Positions 26,061-35,784 of a DNA stretch of 64,000 nt are shown here, one piece after another. Location: assembly GCF_024171405.1 (NCBI RefSeq), contig NZ_JALJZT010000002.1, positions 62,001 through 126,000 of the forward strand, written 5' to 3'. Each line of letters opens with the position of its first letter. Position 1 is the first letter of the stretch. This DNA is from Qipengyuania citrea (lineage in GTDB: Bacteria > Pseudomonadota > Alphaproteobacteria > Sphingomonadales > Sphingomonadaceae). The notes under the pieces were generated by a model, which had not been told where the DNA came from, did not search any database, and saw only the letters and a program-made list of their open reading frames with translations. A program made the position numbers and the translations under genes.

Positions 26061-26555
26061 ATGCCCCAGATCGCACAGCTTGCCGAAACATGGTCCAGCC
26101 AGGTCTTCTGGCTGCTGGTCTTTTTCGGCATCACCTTCTTCGTCATCGGCCGCGGCATGGTGCCGAGGGTGATGGAAACCGTCGCCCAGCGTGACGGCCA
26201 GATCGCCGCCGATCTCGCTGCAGCCAAGGCTGCGCGCGATGCCGCCGACGCCGAGGAAGAAGCCTGGCGGGTCCGCGAGAACGAGAACCGCGCCGCGGCG
26301 CAGGCAATCGTGGCCGGGGCCAAGGACGAGGCTGCGGCCAAGTCCGAAAAGAAGCTGAAGGCGGCACAGGCGCGGCTCGACAAGAAACTTGCCGAAGCCG
26401 AAGACCGTATCGCCGAAGCCCGCACTGCGGCGCTGACCGAAGTCGAAGCGGTTGCTGCCGAAGCGGCGCAGGACATCGTCTCGCGTCTCGCCGGCGTCAG
26501 CGTGACCAAGCCCGTCGCCACTAAGGCCGTCAAGGAGGCCCTGAGCCATGGCTAA
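26061..26555 (+). CDS. atpF2: ATP synthase Fo subunit b' (peripheral stalk)
   Basis: A 164-residue stalk subunit with one N-terminal helix (SQVFWLLVFFGITFFVIG) and a long charged coiled coil rich in Ala/Glu/Lys/Arg. Alphaproteobacteria and photosynthetic organisms carry two different b-type subunits; this is the first of the pair and is called b' from order. It overlaps the following b gene by 8 nt. b and b' could be swapped, but the pair itself is clear. Confidence 0.92.
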   Translation: MPQIAQLAETWSSQVFWLLVFFGITFFVIGRGMVPRVMETVAQRDGQIAADLAAAKAARDAADAEEEAWRVRENENRAAAQAIVAGAKDEAAAKSEKKLKAAQARLDKKLAEAEDRIAEARTAALTEVEAVAAEAAQDIVSRLAGVSVTKPVATKAVKEALSHG

Positions 26556-27120
26556 CGCCGCGCCCGAAGTCTTCGCCACCGAAGCGGCCCAGGTCCTCGT
26601 CGAGGACGGCCACGGCGGTGCCGGAACGCATTCCGAACCCGAACTGTGGGGCCTGGCGCCGTTCCAGATCGTCTCGCTGTCGATGCTCGTCCTCCTGTTG
26701 ATCGCGCTCTTCGGGGCCAAGGTCCACAAGACCATCGCCGGCGGGCTCGACGGCAAGATTGCCGCGATCAAGGACCAGCTCGACGAAGCCAAGCAACTGC
26801 GCGCCGAAGCCGAAGCGCTGCGCCAGGAATATGCCGCCAAGATCGCCGGTGCCGAAAAGGACGCCGAAGCGATGCTGGTCAATGCCCGGCACGAAGCCGA
26901 CGCGCTGCTCGAAAAGGCCGAGGCCGACAGCAAGGCCATGGTCGAGCGCCGCAAGCGGATGGCCGAGGACAAGATCGCTGCAGCCGAGCGCGAAGCGGTC
27001 GACGATGTCCGCAATCGCGCGGTCAATGCCGCGACCCATGCCAGCCGCAAGCTGATTGCCGAAAAGCACGATGCCGCGGCCGACAAGGCGCTGGCCGATA
27101 CGGTGATCGCCGGGATCTGA
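26548..27120 (+). CDS. atpF: ATP synthase Fo subunit b (peripheral stalk)
   Basis: A 190-residue stalk subunit with an N-terminal polar extension of about 35 residues, one membrane helix (PFQIVSLSMLVLLLIALFG) and a long coiled coil (KDQLDEAKQLRAEAEALRQE onward). It is the last gene of the Fo operon and is closed by a strong terminator. The extension before the helix is longer than in E. coli AtpF, a feature common in sphingomonads. Confidence 0.93.
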   Translation: MANAAPEVFATEAAQVLVEDGHGGAGTHSEPELWGLAPFQIVSLSMLVLLLIALFGAKVHKTIAGGLDGKIAAIKDQLDEAKQLRAEAEALRQEYAAKIAGAEKDAEAMLVNARHEADALLEKAEADSKAMVERRKRMAEDKIAAAEREAVDDVRNRAVNAATHASRKLIAEKHDAAADKALADTVIAGI

Positions 27121-27143
27121 TTTCGGCTGTCATGGTGATTTCG

Positions 27144-27173
27144 AAAGGGCGGTCCTGCGGGGCCGCCCTTTTG
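27144..27173 (+). terminator. Terminator of the Fo operon
   Basis: A 12-bp stem with a 4-nt TGCG loop: AAAGGGCGG at 27144-27152 pairs with CCGCCCTTT at 27163-27171, with three further inner pairs, and ends in TTTT. It starts 24 nt after the atpF stop and 19 nt before the convergent oxidoreductase stop, so it may serve both strands. Confidence 0.9.
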
Positions 27174-27191
27174 CGTTTCAGCGGGGCAATT

Positions 27192-28157
27192 CTACGGTTC
27201 GAGCACGAGCTTGCCGATGATCTCGCCATTGGCCATCGCTTCGAAAGCCTCGCGCCATGAGGCGAGGGGGAGGATGCGCTCGACATGGGGGGCGATCCGC
27301 CCCTCGCTGGCGAGCCGGTCGATCGCCTGCGCAATGCGGGCGCCGCGCTCGGGGAAACGACGGGCATATTCGCCCGCGCGGACACCGACGACCGAGAACC
27401 CCTTGATCAGCGGGATATTGACCGCGATTTCGGGGATGCGCCCGGCAACGAAACCGACCACCAGCAGTTTGCCGCCGAAGGTCACGCAGCGCGTGCTCTC
27501 GTCGAACACGTCGCCGCCCACGGGGTCGAAGACGAGGTCGCACAGCCGCCCGCCGGTCAATTCGCCGACCTGTTCGCGGAAGCGGCCGGTGTTGAGAATG
27601 GCCGCATCGGGCTGGGCGACGGCGCGCAAACGCTCCAGCTTATCCTCGCGGTGCGTGGCGGCGATCACCTTCGCGCCCATCGCGCGCGCCAGGTCGCAGG
27701 CGGCAAGGCCGACCCCCCCGCTGGCGCCATGCACCAGCACCGTCTGTCCGGCTTCCAGCCCGCCGATCTCGACCAGCGCGACATAGGCGGTGTGATAGGC
27801 CGCGCCCATCGCGGCAGCGTGCGCGAAGTCCATCGCCTCGGGCACCTTGCGCAGCGCGGCAGCGGGCAGCGCGACATATTCGGCAAAGGCGCCGATCTTG
27901 GCCCCGCCGCGGACCCGGTCGCCCGGGACGAAGCCGCTATCGGCAGGGGCTTCGAGGACCTCGCCGGCCATCTCGAGACCCGAGACAAAGGGCGGCTCGG
28001 GTTTGAACTGGTAGGTGCCCCGGGTCATCAGCAGGTCGGGGTAGTTGAGCGAGGCGGCGCGCACGCGCACCAGCACTTCGCCGGCAGGCTGGGCAATCTC
28101 GGCCAGCTCGACCCCCGACAGGTCGGGCGACAGTTCGCGGACGAGAACGGCCTTCAT
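27192..28157 (-). CDS. Zinc-free quinone oxidoreductase-like MDR protein
   Basis: NADPH-dependent reductase of 321 residues in the medium-chain dehydrogenase family, QOR type. Seen: the N-terminal GroES-like fold (AASLNYPDLLMTRG, GLEMAGEVLEAP), the nucleotide loop VHGASGGVGLAACDLARAMG and the C-terminal RFPERGARIAQAIDRL. The cysteine/histidine zinc ligands of alcohol dehydrogenases are absent. It follows gloB by 5 nt, suggesting a small detoxification operon; the substrate is unknown. Confidence 0.9.
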   Translation of the reverse strand: MKAVLVRELSPDLSGVELAEIAQPAGEVLVRVRAASLNYPDLLMTRGTYQFKPEPPFVSGLEMAGEVLEAPADSGFVPGDRVRGGAKIGAFAEYVALPAAALRKVPEAMDFAHAAAMGAAYHTAYVALVEIGGLEAGQTVLVHGASGGVGLAACDLARAMGAKVIAATHREDKLERLRAVAQPDAAILNTGRFREQVGELTGGRLCDLVFDPVGGDVFDESTRCVTFGGKLLVVGFVAGRIPEIAVNIPLIKGFSVVGVRAGEYARRFPERGARIAQAIDRLASEGRIAPHVERILPLASWREAFEAMANGEIIGKLVLEP

Positions 28158-28162
28158 CGCGG

Positions 28163-28918
28163 TTAGAAACTGTCCTTGGCGGCGCGCAATGCGGCGAAGG
28201 TGTCTGCGGGGCTCGATCCGCCCCAGCGGTCGCGCAGATTGGCATCATCGGCCCGCAGGAAGGGGTTGGTCGCCAGTTCGCGCGACAGCAGCGTCGGGAC
28301 GGTCGGTTCGCCCTTGGCGCGCTTCTCCTCGATCCGCGCGGCGTAGAGCGCAAGCTCGGCATTGTCGGGATCGGCATGGAGCGCGAACTTGGCATTCGCC
28401 GCGGTATATTCATGCGCGCAATAGAGCAGCGTATTGTCGGGCAGCTGGCGGATCCGGTCGAGGCTGTTCCAGAACTGCTCGGGCTCGCCTTCGAACATCC
28501 GCCCGCAGCCCAGCGCGAATACGCTGTCGCCAACGAAGGCCATGTCCGCCTCGGCAAGATGATAGGCGATATGGCCATTGGTATGGCCGGACACGTCGAT
28601 CACGCGCGCCTGCCAGTCGCCCAGCGTGACGCTGTCGCCATTGCCGACCACGCGGTCGATCGGCGTAAGCCGCTCGACTTCGCGCGGTGCGATGACGGTG
28701 GCGCCGGTGGCTTCGACGATGGCCTTGTTCCCGCCCGCATGGTCGGGGTGCCAATGCGTGTTCCAGATCTGCGTGATGCGCCAGCCCCTGGCATCGGCCT
28801 GCTTGAGATATTCGGCGCCATCGGGCGTGTCGATCGCCGCGGTTTCGCCGCTGGCGGGATCGTGGAGCAGGAAACCGTAATTGTCGGACAGGCAGGGGAA
28901 CTGGTGGACGTCTAGCAT
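28163..28918 (-). CDS. gloB: Hydroxyacylglutathione hydrolase (glyoxalase II)
   Basis: Hydrolyses S-D-lactoylglutathione to D-lactate and glutathione, the second step of methylglyoxal detoxification. The 251-residue metallo-beta-lactamase-fold protein has the dinuclear metal motif THWHPDHAGG at about 55-64, DVSGHTNGHIAYH, GDSVFALGCGRMFEG and YCAHEYT, and the C-terminal glutathione-binding helical region. It is followed at 5 nt by a quinone oxidoreductase-like gene. Confidence 0.95.
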   Translation of the reverse strand: MLDVHQFPCLSDNYGFLLHDPASGETAAIDTPDGAEYLKQADARGWRITQIWNTHWHPDHAGGNKAIVEATGATVIAPREVERLTPIDRVVGNGDSVTLGDWQARVIDVSGHTNGHIAYHLAEADMAFVGDSVFALGCGRMFEGEPEQFWNSLDRIRQLPDNTLLYCAHEYTAANAKFALHADPDNAELALYAARIEEKRAKGEPTVPTLLSRELATNPFLRADDANLRDRWGGSSPADTFAALRAAKDSF

Positions 28919-28951
28919 GCCGCGCAGCCTACGCGTCCCGTCCCCTATAGG

Positions 28952-28986
28952 AAAGGCCCGCCTGCCGGTGTGGCAAGCGGGCCTTC
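28952..28986 (-). terminator. Stem-loop downstream of rpsA
   Basis: AAGGCCCGC at 28953-28961 pairs perfectly with GCGGGCCTT at 28977-28985, with an inner GCC/GGC extension. Reading on the minus strand it lies about 80 nt past the rpsA stop and is followed by TTTCC, a weak T-tract. It probably ends the rpsA transcript before gloB. Confidence 0.6.
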
Positions 28987-28995
28987 CTTAATCGA

Positions 28996-29022
28996 CTGGA
29001 TCCCCGCCTGCGCGGGGATGAC
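28996..29022 (-). repeat. Dispersed 27-nt palindromic intergenic repeat, copy 3
   Basis: CTGGATCCCCGCCTGCGCGG followed by GGATGAC. Its reverse complement equals the trpA-accD copy at 26 of 27 positions. It lies in the rpsA-gloB spacer next to the stem-loop. Confidence 0.82.
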
Positions 29023-29063
29023 GTTTCGCTAGGCACCCGCGATGCGGGCACCAAGCTGCATCG

Positions 29064-30767
<1,704 letters not shown>

Positions 30768-31223
30768 GTGTGAGTAGTCCTAACTTACGTTTGCTACCGG
30801 CCACCGGTTTTCCCGGGGTCTTTACCCGTCTCTGCGCACGATTGCGCAGGCCAACGGGGCAAGAGGGCCGCTGTACTCCCGCGAGGCCGGATGCCGCCGC
30901 GGAAGTCCTTTCAATCGGGGATTGAGAGAACGGGCGCGCGCCTAGGCGAAACAGGGGCAAAAGGCAAGCGAATTGCGGGGCGCCGCGATAGACATGGACC
31001 GCATGTTACACAGTCCTGGAGAGATTTATCCAGAGCCGGGCCCGCGTCTGGCGAAATGGCGAAATGGCGCGGTCTGTGGGGATTGGCGGCAGGCATGGCG
31101 ATGACGCTGCCACCACTGGACCCATGTAGGAAAGCGGTGTTCGCGAAGCACGTCAGGCGAAGGCCGGGCAGGCGCATCAATCGCGTGCGGCGCCGAGTTC
31201 GCGGGCAAGCCGCGGCTGACTGG
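30768..31223 (-). promoter_or_regulatory. Long cmk-rpsA intergenic region / rpsA leader
   Basis: This 456-nt gap has no credible gene. Two short minus-strand frames (30911-31180 and 31026-31208) lack ribosome binding sites and family resemblance. It contains a 9-bp hairpin with a 3-nt loop at 30908-30928 (CTTTCAATC with GATTGAGAG), about 140 nt upstream of the rpsA start, and a short TGGCGAAA tandem repeat at 31049-31069. In other bacteria S1 represses its own mRNA through leader structure, so the hairpin is a candidate element. No confident promoter was identified. Confidence 0.45.
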
Positions 31224-31844
31224 CTAGGAGGTGGCCTCCATCACCGCTTCGATTGCCGCCTCGATCGATTGCTCGCGGCTCAGCGGGCTGGTGTCGATGA
31301 CCATTGCATCGGGGGCGGGGGCCAGCGGGGCGACCGTGCGATTGCGGTCGCGTTCGTCGCGGCGGCGCAGGTCGTCGGCGATCTCGAGCTTGGTGACATG
31401 CACGCCGCGCTCGCGCATTTCGAGGAAGCGGCGCTGCGCGCGCGCCTCGACGCTGGCGATGATGAACAGCTTGGCATCGGCCTCGGGCGCGATGACCGTG
31501 CCGATATCGCGTCCGTCGAGCACGGCGCCGCCATCCTGCGTGGCGAAGCGGCGCTGGCGGTCATACAGCGCCTGACGCACCGCGGGATGGACCGATACCC
31601 GGCTCGCCAGCCCACCGGTTTCCTCGTTGCGCAGATGCGGATCGAGCAGCAGCTCGTCGGGAAAGGCGCAGCCCGCGAGCGCGTCCCCGCCATTATCGGG
31701 GTCACCGCCGTCAAGGAAGACCTGCCGCCCGACCGCGCGATAGAGCAGCCCGGTATCGAGATGCGGCAGGCCGAAATGTTCGGCCAGCGCTTGCGCAATG
31801 GTGCCTTTGCCCGAGGCAGTCGGTCCGTCGACGGCGATAATCAT
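31224..31844 (-). CDS. cmk: Cytidylate kinase
   Basis: Phosphorylates CMP/dCMP with ATP. The 206-residue product starts MIIAVDGPTASGKGTIAQAL (P-loop) and has LDTGLLYRAVG, the DGRDIGTVIAPEAD substrate-binding motif and the RRRDERDRNR lid region. The start at 31844 overlaps the preceding small membrane gene by 4 nt. Part of the aroA-orf-cmk transcriptional unit upstream of rpsA. Confidence 0.95.
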   Translation of the reverse strand: MIIAVDGPTASGKGTIAQALAEHFGLPHLDTGLLYRAVGRQVFLDGGDPDNGGDALAGCAFPDELLLDPHLRNEETGGLASRVSVHPAVRQALYDRQRRFATQDGGAVLDGRDIGTVIAPEADAKLFIIASVEARAQRRFLEMRERGVHVTKLEIADDLRRRDERDRNRTVAPLAPAPDAMVIDTSPLSREQSIEAAIEAVMEATS

Positions 31845-32098
31845 CGTGCCTGTTTGCGCCCGCGGACCGCCTTGGCCAAGCCCCACACCGCAATCGCTGC
31901 CCAGAATCCTTCGAGCACGAGGCTCGGCCAATTGGTGTGAAACACCAGCGAGACGGTCAGCAAGGCGGCGCCCGCCAGATTGGTGCCATGCAGGATGAAG
32001 GGGTTCGGCTTCTCGGTGGAGGTCAGGTAGGCATAAGCGCCGATGACGCAGGCGGTGCCGACAAAACCGACCCAGGCTGCCCAGTCGAGTTCGGTCAT
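31841..32098 (-). CDS. Small membrane protein between aroA and cmk (CBU_0592-like)
   Basis: An 85-residue protein with three predicted helices (WAAWVGFVGTACVIGAYAYL, LAGAALLTVSLVF, WPSLVLEGFWAAIAVWGLA) and a basic C-terminus. The pattern resembles the CBU_0592 family of small membrane proteins of unknown function, a resemblance I cannot test. It overlaps both neighbours by 4 nt (aroA stop and cmk start), so it is firmly inside the operon and translationally coupled. Confidence 0.82.
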   Translation of the reverse strand: MTELDWAAWVGFVGTACVIGAYAYLTSTEKPNPFILHGTNLAGAALLTVSLVFHTNWPSLVLEGFWAAIAVWGLAKAVRGRKQAR

Positions 32099-33429
32099 GC
32101 CGCCGCGTCCGCCAACAGGCCGACGAAGCCGGGGAAGCTGGTCGCGATGGGGTCGACCGTGTCGAGCGCAACGCCCTCGCGGCTGGCAAGGCCGGCAATC
32201 GCCATGCTCATCGCAATGCGGTGATCGAGATGGGTGGTAACCGGACCGCCGCCCGCCAGAGGTGCGCCGCCAGTGCCTTCGATGATCAGGCCATCGTCGG
32301 TTTCTTCCAGCGTGACGCCCGCCGCGCGCAGTGCCTGCGCCATGGCGGAGAGGCGGTCGCTCTCCTTGACGCGCAATTCCTCGAGGCCGCTGGTAACGGT
32401 GGTGCCTTCGGCCAGCGCGGCGGCGACGAACATCACGGGGAACTCGTCGATCATGCGCGGGGCAATCGCGGGGTCGACCGTCACACCCGTCAGCGGCGCA
32501 TGGCGCACGCGCAGGTCGGCCACCGGTTCGCCGCCGACTTCGCGCGCGTCCTGGTAATCGATGCGCGCGCCCATTTGCCCGAGCACTTCGAAAATGCCGT
32601 TGCGGGTCGGATTGAGGCCGACGTTTGCGATCACCAGGTCGCTGCCCGGGACGATGCTGGCCGCAACCGCAAAGAACGCCGCCGAGGACGGATCGCCCGG
32701 CACTTCGATATCGCAGGGGTGCAGGTCGGCGGGTCCGTGGATGCGGATGATGCGCGCGCCATCGGCCTCTTCGACGCTGAGTTCGGCGCCGAAGCCGCGC
32801 AGCATGCGCTCGGTATGGTCGCGCGTCGGAACGGGCTCGATCACGGTGGTGATCCCCGGCGTGTTGAGGCCCGCGAGCAGCACCGCGCTCTTCACCTGCG
32901 CGCTGGCGACGGGCAGGCGGTATTCGATCGGCACTGCGGGCTCGATGCCCTCCATCATCAGCGGCAGCGTGCCGCCGGGCGAGGGGGTGAAACTGGCCCC
33001 CATCAGCGATAGCGGATCGATGACCCGCCCCATCGGGCGCTTCGAAAGGCTGGCATCGCCGGTAAAGGCGGCAGTGATCGCGTGGCTTGCGACCAGGCCC
33101 AGCAGCAGGCGGGTGGAGGTGCCCGAATTGCCCATGTCGAGTGCTGCGTCCGGTTGCAGCAGCCCGCCCACACCGACACCGTCGACCACCCATTCATCGC
33201 CATCGCGCTCGATCTGCGCGCCCATCGCGCGCAGCGCGGCGGCGGTGGCGAGCACGTCTTCGCCTTCGAGCAGGCCCGAAATGCGGCTGCGGCCGACCGC
33301 CAGCGCGCCGAACATCAGCGCGCGGTGGCTGATCGATTTGTCGCCGGGCACGCGAATGCGTCCGGTCAGCGGTCCTGCGGGCGTGAAGCGGTGGGCGGTC
33401 AAGCGGGGGTTTCCGTATCGGCGGTTCAT
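32095..33429 (-). CDS. aroA: 3-phosphoshikimate 1-carboxyvinyltransferase (EPSP synthase)
   Basis: Shikimate pathway enzyme joining PEP to shikimate-3-phosphate, 444 residues. Seen: RVPGDKSISHRALMFGALA (S3P/PEP site), DMGNSGTSTRLLLG, RPMGRVIDPL and the RVKESDRLSAMA-type motif (ELRVKESDRLSAMA). The sequence after GDKSIS with Ala rather than the class I pattern resembles class II (CP4-like) enzymes of alphaproteobacteria, which tolerate glyphosate; this is inference. The first residues (MNRRYGNPRL) may be a few codons upstream of the true start. Confidence 0.95.
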   Translation of the reverse strand: MNRRYGNPRLTAHRFTPAGPLTGRIRVPGDKSISHRALMFGALAVGRSRISGLLEGEDVLATAAALRAMGAQIERDGDEWVVDGVGVGGLLQPDAALDMGNSGTSTRLLLGLVASHAITAAFTGDASLSKRPMGRVIDPLSLMGASFTPSPGGTLPLMMEGIEPAVPIEYRLPVASAQVKSAVLLAGLNTPGITTVIEPVPTRDHTERMLRGFGAELSVEEADGARIIRIHGPADLHPCDIEVPGDPSSAAFFAVAASIVPGSDLVIANVGLNPTRNGIFEVLGQMGARIDYQDAREVGGEPVADLRVRHAPLTGVTVDPAIAPRMIDEFPVMFVAAALAEGTTVTSGLEELRVKESDRLSAMAQALRAAGVTLEETDDGLIIEGTGGAPLAGGGPVTTHLDHRIAMSMAIAGLASREGVALDTVDPIATSFPGFVGLLADAAA

Positions 33430-33574
33430 TCGGATGCGGCGCTTTGACAGTGGCAGGTGCTTCTGGCAAGGCGCGCGCGCTGTTGATTCCTGCGCTGCAG
33501 GTTCCCATCAATACGATTACGAATTCACGGCCCCTGCGCAGTTCGCCAGGGGCGGCAAAGCCTAAGGATTACAC

Positions 33575-33922
33575 ATGGTCAAACCGGAATGGGGCACCAA
33601 GCGGACCTGCCCGAACTGTGGCACCCGCTTCTACGATCTTAACAAGGACGATCCCGTCGCCTGCATCGAATGCGGCGAAGAATGGTCGCCCGAACCCGTG
33701 CTGAAGTCGAAGCAGCCGATTCTTGCCGAGGAAGAAAGCAAGAAGAAGAAGGACGCCGAGCCGGATAGCGATCTGAGCGGCGATGACGATGACGACGATC
33801 TCGATCTCGACATCGATGAAGATAACGATTCGCCCGACAATGAAGTCGATCTTGGCGGCGACGACGACCTCGGTGTCGAAACCAAGGCCAAGGGCGACGA
33901 CGACGACGCGGACGAGAGCTGA
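33575..33922 (+). CDS. FYDLN-acid domain (TIGR02300) protein
   Basis: A 115-residue protein with an N-terminal zinc-ribbon-like CPNCGTRFYDLNKDDPVACI segment followed by a second CxxC (IECG) and a very acidic tail made of Asp runs. The FYDLN motif defines this alphaproteobacterial family of unknown function. A start at 33575 gives MVKPEWGTKRTCP, the usual N-terminus. It stands alone upstream of the tRNA-Ala gene. Confidence 0.9.
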   Translation: MVKPEWGTKRTCPNCGTRFYDLNKDDPVACIECGEEWSPEPVLKSKQPILAEEESKKKKDAEPDSDLSGDDDDDDLDLDIDEDNDSPDNEVDLGGDDDLGVETKAKGDDDDADES

Positions 33923-33933
33923 TTTTTTCGCTT

Positions 33934-33976
33934 GCCTTGCGCGGGGCGGCCCCATAAAGGGCTGCCTCCGCAAGGC
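33934..33976 (+). other. Stem-loop between the FYDLN gene and tRNA-Ala
   Basis: GCCTTGCG at 33934-33941 pairs with CGCAAGGC at 33969-33976, enclosing a GC-rich inner stem (GGC.GCCC with GGGCTGCC) around ATAAA. It follows a TTTTTT run at 33923-33928 rather than preceding one, so it is an atypical terminator or an RNA-processing structure before the tRNA. Confidence 0.45.
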
Positions 33977-34013
33977 TGGCGCGCCTCCCAGGGCGTGCCG
34001 ATTGAAATGGCTC

Positions 34014-34089
<76 letters not shown>

Positions 34090-34195
34090 TTTCAACCACC
34101 GAGTGCGCTGGTAGCAGGCCGTGGCGACGGTTACGGCTTGCTTCCACCTCACCCGGGCACAGGTTTGGGTTTCATCGGGGATTTCCCCACGCTGA

Positions 34196-34225
34196 CCGAC
34201 GAGTTTTCGTCCGTCGGCGTTTTTC
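34196..34225 (+). terminator. Terminator-like hairpin between tRNA-Ala and ffh
   Basis: CCGACG at 34196-34201 pairs with CGTCGG at 34212-34217, followed two bases later by TTTTT. It lies about 107 nt after the tRNA and 44 nt before ffh, so it could end the tRNA transcript. The rest of the 180-nt gap shows no gene. Confidence 0.65.
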
Positions 34226-34268
34226 GCGTATTCGGGCCCTGTAGGGTTCGAAAGGAGTTTAGGCCGGC

Positions 34269-35750
34269 ATGTTCGACAATCTGTCCGACCGCCTCGGTAA
34301 TGTCTTCGACCGCCTGAAGGGGCGCGGCGCGCTGAGCGAAAGCGACGTGCGCGAGGCGATGCGCGAAATCCGCATCGCGCTGCTCGAAGCCGATGTCGCG
34401 CTGCCGGTCGTGCGCCGCTTTATCGATGCGGTCACCGAAAAGGCGATCGGCCAGGACGTCCTCAAATCGGTCACTCCGGGCCAGCAGGTCGTCAAGATCG
34501 TCGATGACGAGCTGGTCGACATGCTCGGCGGGACCGAGGTCGAGGGGCTCAATTTCGCCGCCAAGCCGCCGGTCGTGATCATGATGGTCGGCCTGCAGGG
34601 TTCGGGCAAGACCACCACCACCGCCAAGCTCGGCAAGCTGATCCGCCAGAAGCACGGCAAGAAGGCGCTGATGGCGTCGCTCGACGTCAACCGTCCCGCC
34701 GCGCAGGAGCAGCTCAAGGTGCTCGGCGAGCAGGTCGAGGTCGCCACGCTGCCGATCATCGAGGGCCAGCAGCCGGTCGATATCGCGCGCCGCGCGATGG
34801 AAAGCGCCAAGCTGCAGGCTGCCGACGTGCTGCTGCTCGATACGGCGGGCCGCCTGCATGTCGATGAAGCGCTGATGGCCGAGATGAAGGCCATCGCAGG
34901 CGTGTCGACGCCGACCGAAGTGCTGCTGGTGGTCGACAGCCTGACCGGCCAGGACGCGGTCAATGTCGCGCAGAGCTTTACCGGCGAAGTGCCGCTGACC
35001 GGCGTGGTGCTGACCCGCATGGACGGCGATGCGCGCGGCGGTGCGGCGCTGTCGATGCGCTATGTCACCGGCAAGCCGATCAAGTTCGCCGGCACGGGCG
35101 AAAAGCTCGACGCGATCGAGGCGTTCGATCCCCGGCGGGTGGCGGGCCGCATCCTCGGCATGGGCGATGTCGTGTCGCTGGTCGAGAAGGCCGCCGAGAG
35201 CATCAAGCAGGACGAGGCCGAAGCGCTCGCCAAGAAGATGGCGCAGGGCCAGTTCGACCTCGACGACCTGCGCATGCAATTGAAACAGATGCAGAACATG
35301 GGCGGGCTGGGCATGCTCGCCGGGATGCTGCCGGGCATGAAGAAGGCCAAGGCGGCGATGGCGGCGTCGAACATGGACGACCGGGTGCTGCTGCATATGG
35401 ATGCGATCATCGGGTCGATGACGCCCAAGGAACGCACCAAGCCCGCGCTGCTCAACGCCAAGCGCAAGAAGCGCGTTGCGGCGGGTTCGGGCACCGACGT
35501 GCAGACCGTCAACAAGGTGCTCAAGATGCACCAGGAGATGGGCCGCGCCATGAAGCAGATCAAGAAAATGGGCGGTATGAAGGGCCTCGGCGCGCTGTTC
35601 GGCGGAGGCGGCATGGGTGCCGCCATGCCGGGCCTCGGCGGACCGGGAAGCGGTGCTGGCGGCCTGCCCGGAATGGGCGGCGGCAAGGGCCCCGGCGTGG
35701 ATCCGTCCACGCTTCCCCCCGACCTCCAGAACCTGCTCAAGAAGAAATAA
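34269..35750 (+). CDS. ffh: Signal recognition particle protein Ffh
   Basis: SRP54 GTPase of 493 residues that binds 4.5S RNA and signal sequences and docks to FtsY. Seen: N domain helices, MVGLQGSGKTTTTAKLG (G1), LDTAGRLHVDEAL (G3), TRMDGDARGGAAL, GTGEKLDAIEAFDP, and a methionine-rich M domain with a Gly/Met-rich C-terminal tail (FGGGGMGAAMPGLGGPG). It opens the conserved ffh-rpsP-rimM-trmD-rplS translation cluster. Confidence 0.97.
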   Translation: MFDNLSDRLGNVFDRLKGRGALSESDVREAMREIRIALLEADVALPVVRRFIDAVTEKAIGQDVLKSVTPGQQVVKIVDDELVDMLGGTEVEGLNFAAKPPVVIMMVGLQGSGKTTTTAKLGKLIRQKHGKKALMASLDVNRPAAQEQLKVLGEQVEVATLPIIEGQQPVDIARRAMESAKLQAADVLLLDTAGRLHVDEALMAEMKAIAGVSTPTEVLLVVDSLTGQDAVNVAQSFTGEVPLTGVVLTRMDGDARGGAALSMRYVTGKPIKFAGTGEKLDAIEAFDPRRVAGRILGMGDVVSLVEKAAESIKQDEAEALAKKMAQGQFDLDDLRMQLKQMQNMGGLGMLAGMLPGMKKAKAAMAASNMDDRVLLHMDAIIGSMTPKERTKPALLNAKRKKRVAAGSGTDVQTVNKVLKMHQEMGRAMKQIKKMGGMKGLGALFGGGGMGAAMPGLGGPGSGAGGLPGMGGGKGPGVDPSTLPPDLQNLLKKK

Positions 35751-35784
35751 GTTTCAAACGTTTACATTCGAAAGGTAATACACA

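Noticed and set aside
31049..31069. TGGCGAAA tandem repeat in the cmk-rpsA gap
   Set aside because: Fewer than three copies of an 8-mer; not evidence of a functional repeat.
30911..31180. An 89-codon frame in the rpsA leader
   Set aside because: No ribosome binding site, no family pattern, proline/arginine-rich composition typical of noncoding high-GC DNA.
34149..35531. A 460-codon minus-strand frame opposite ffh
   Set aside because: Antisense shadow of a highly conserved gene; His/Asp-rich composition reflects codon bias of ffh.
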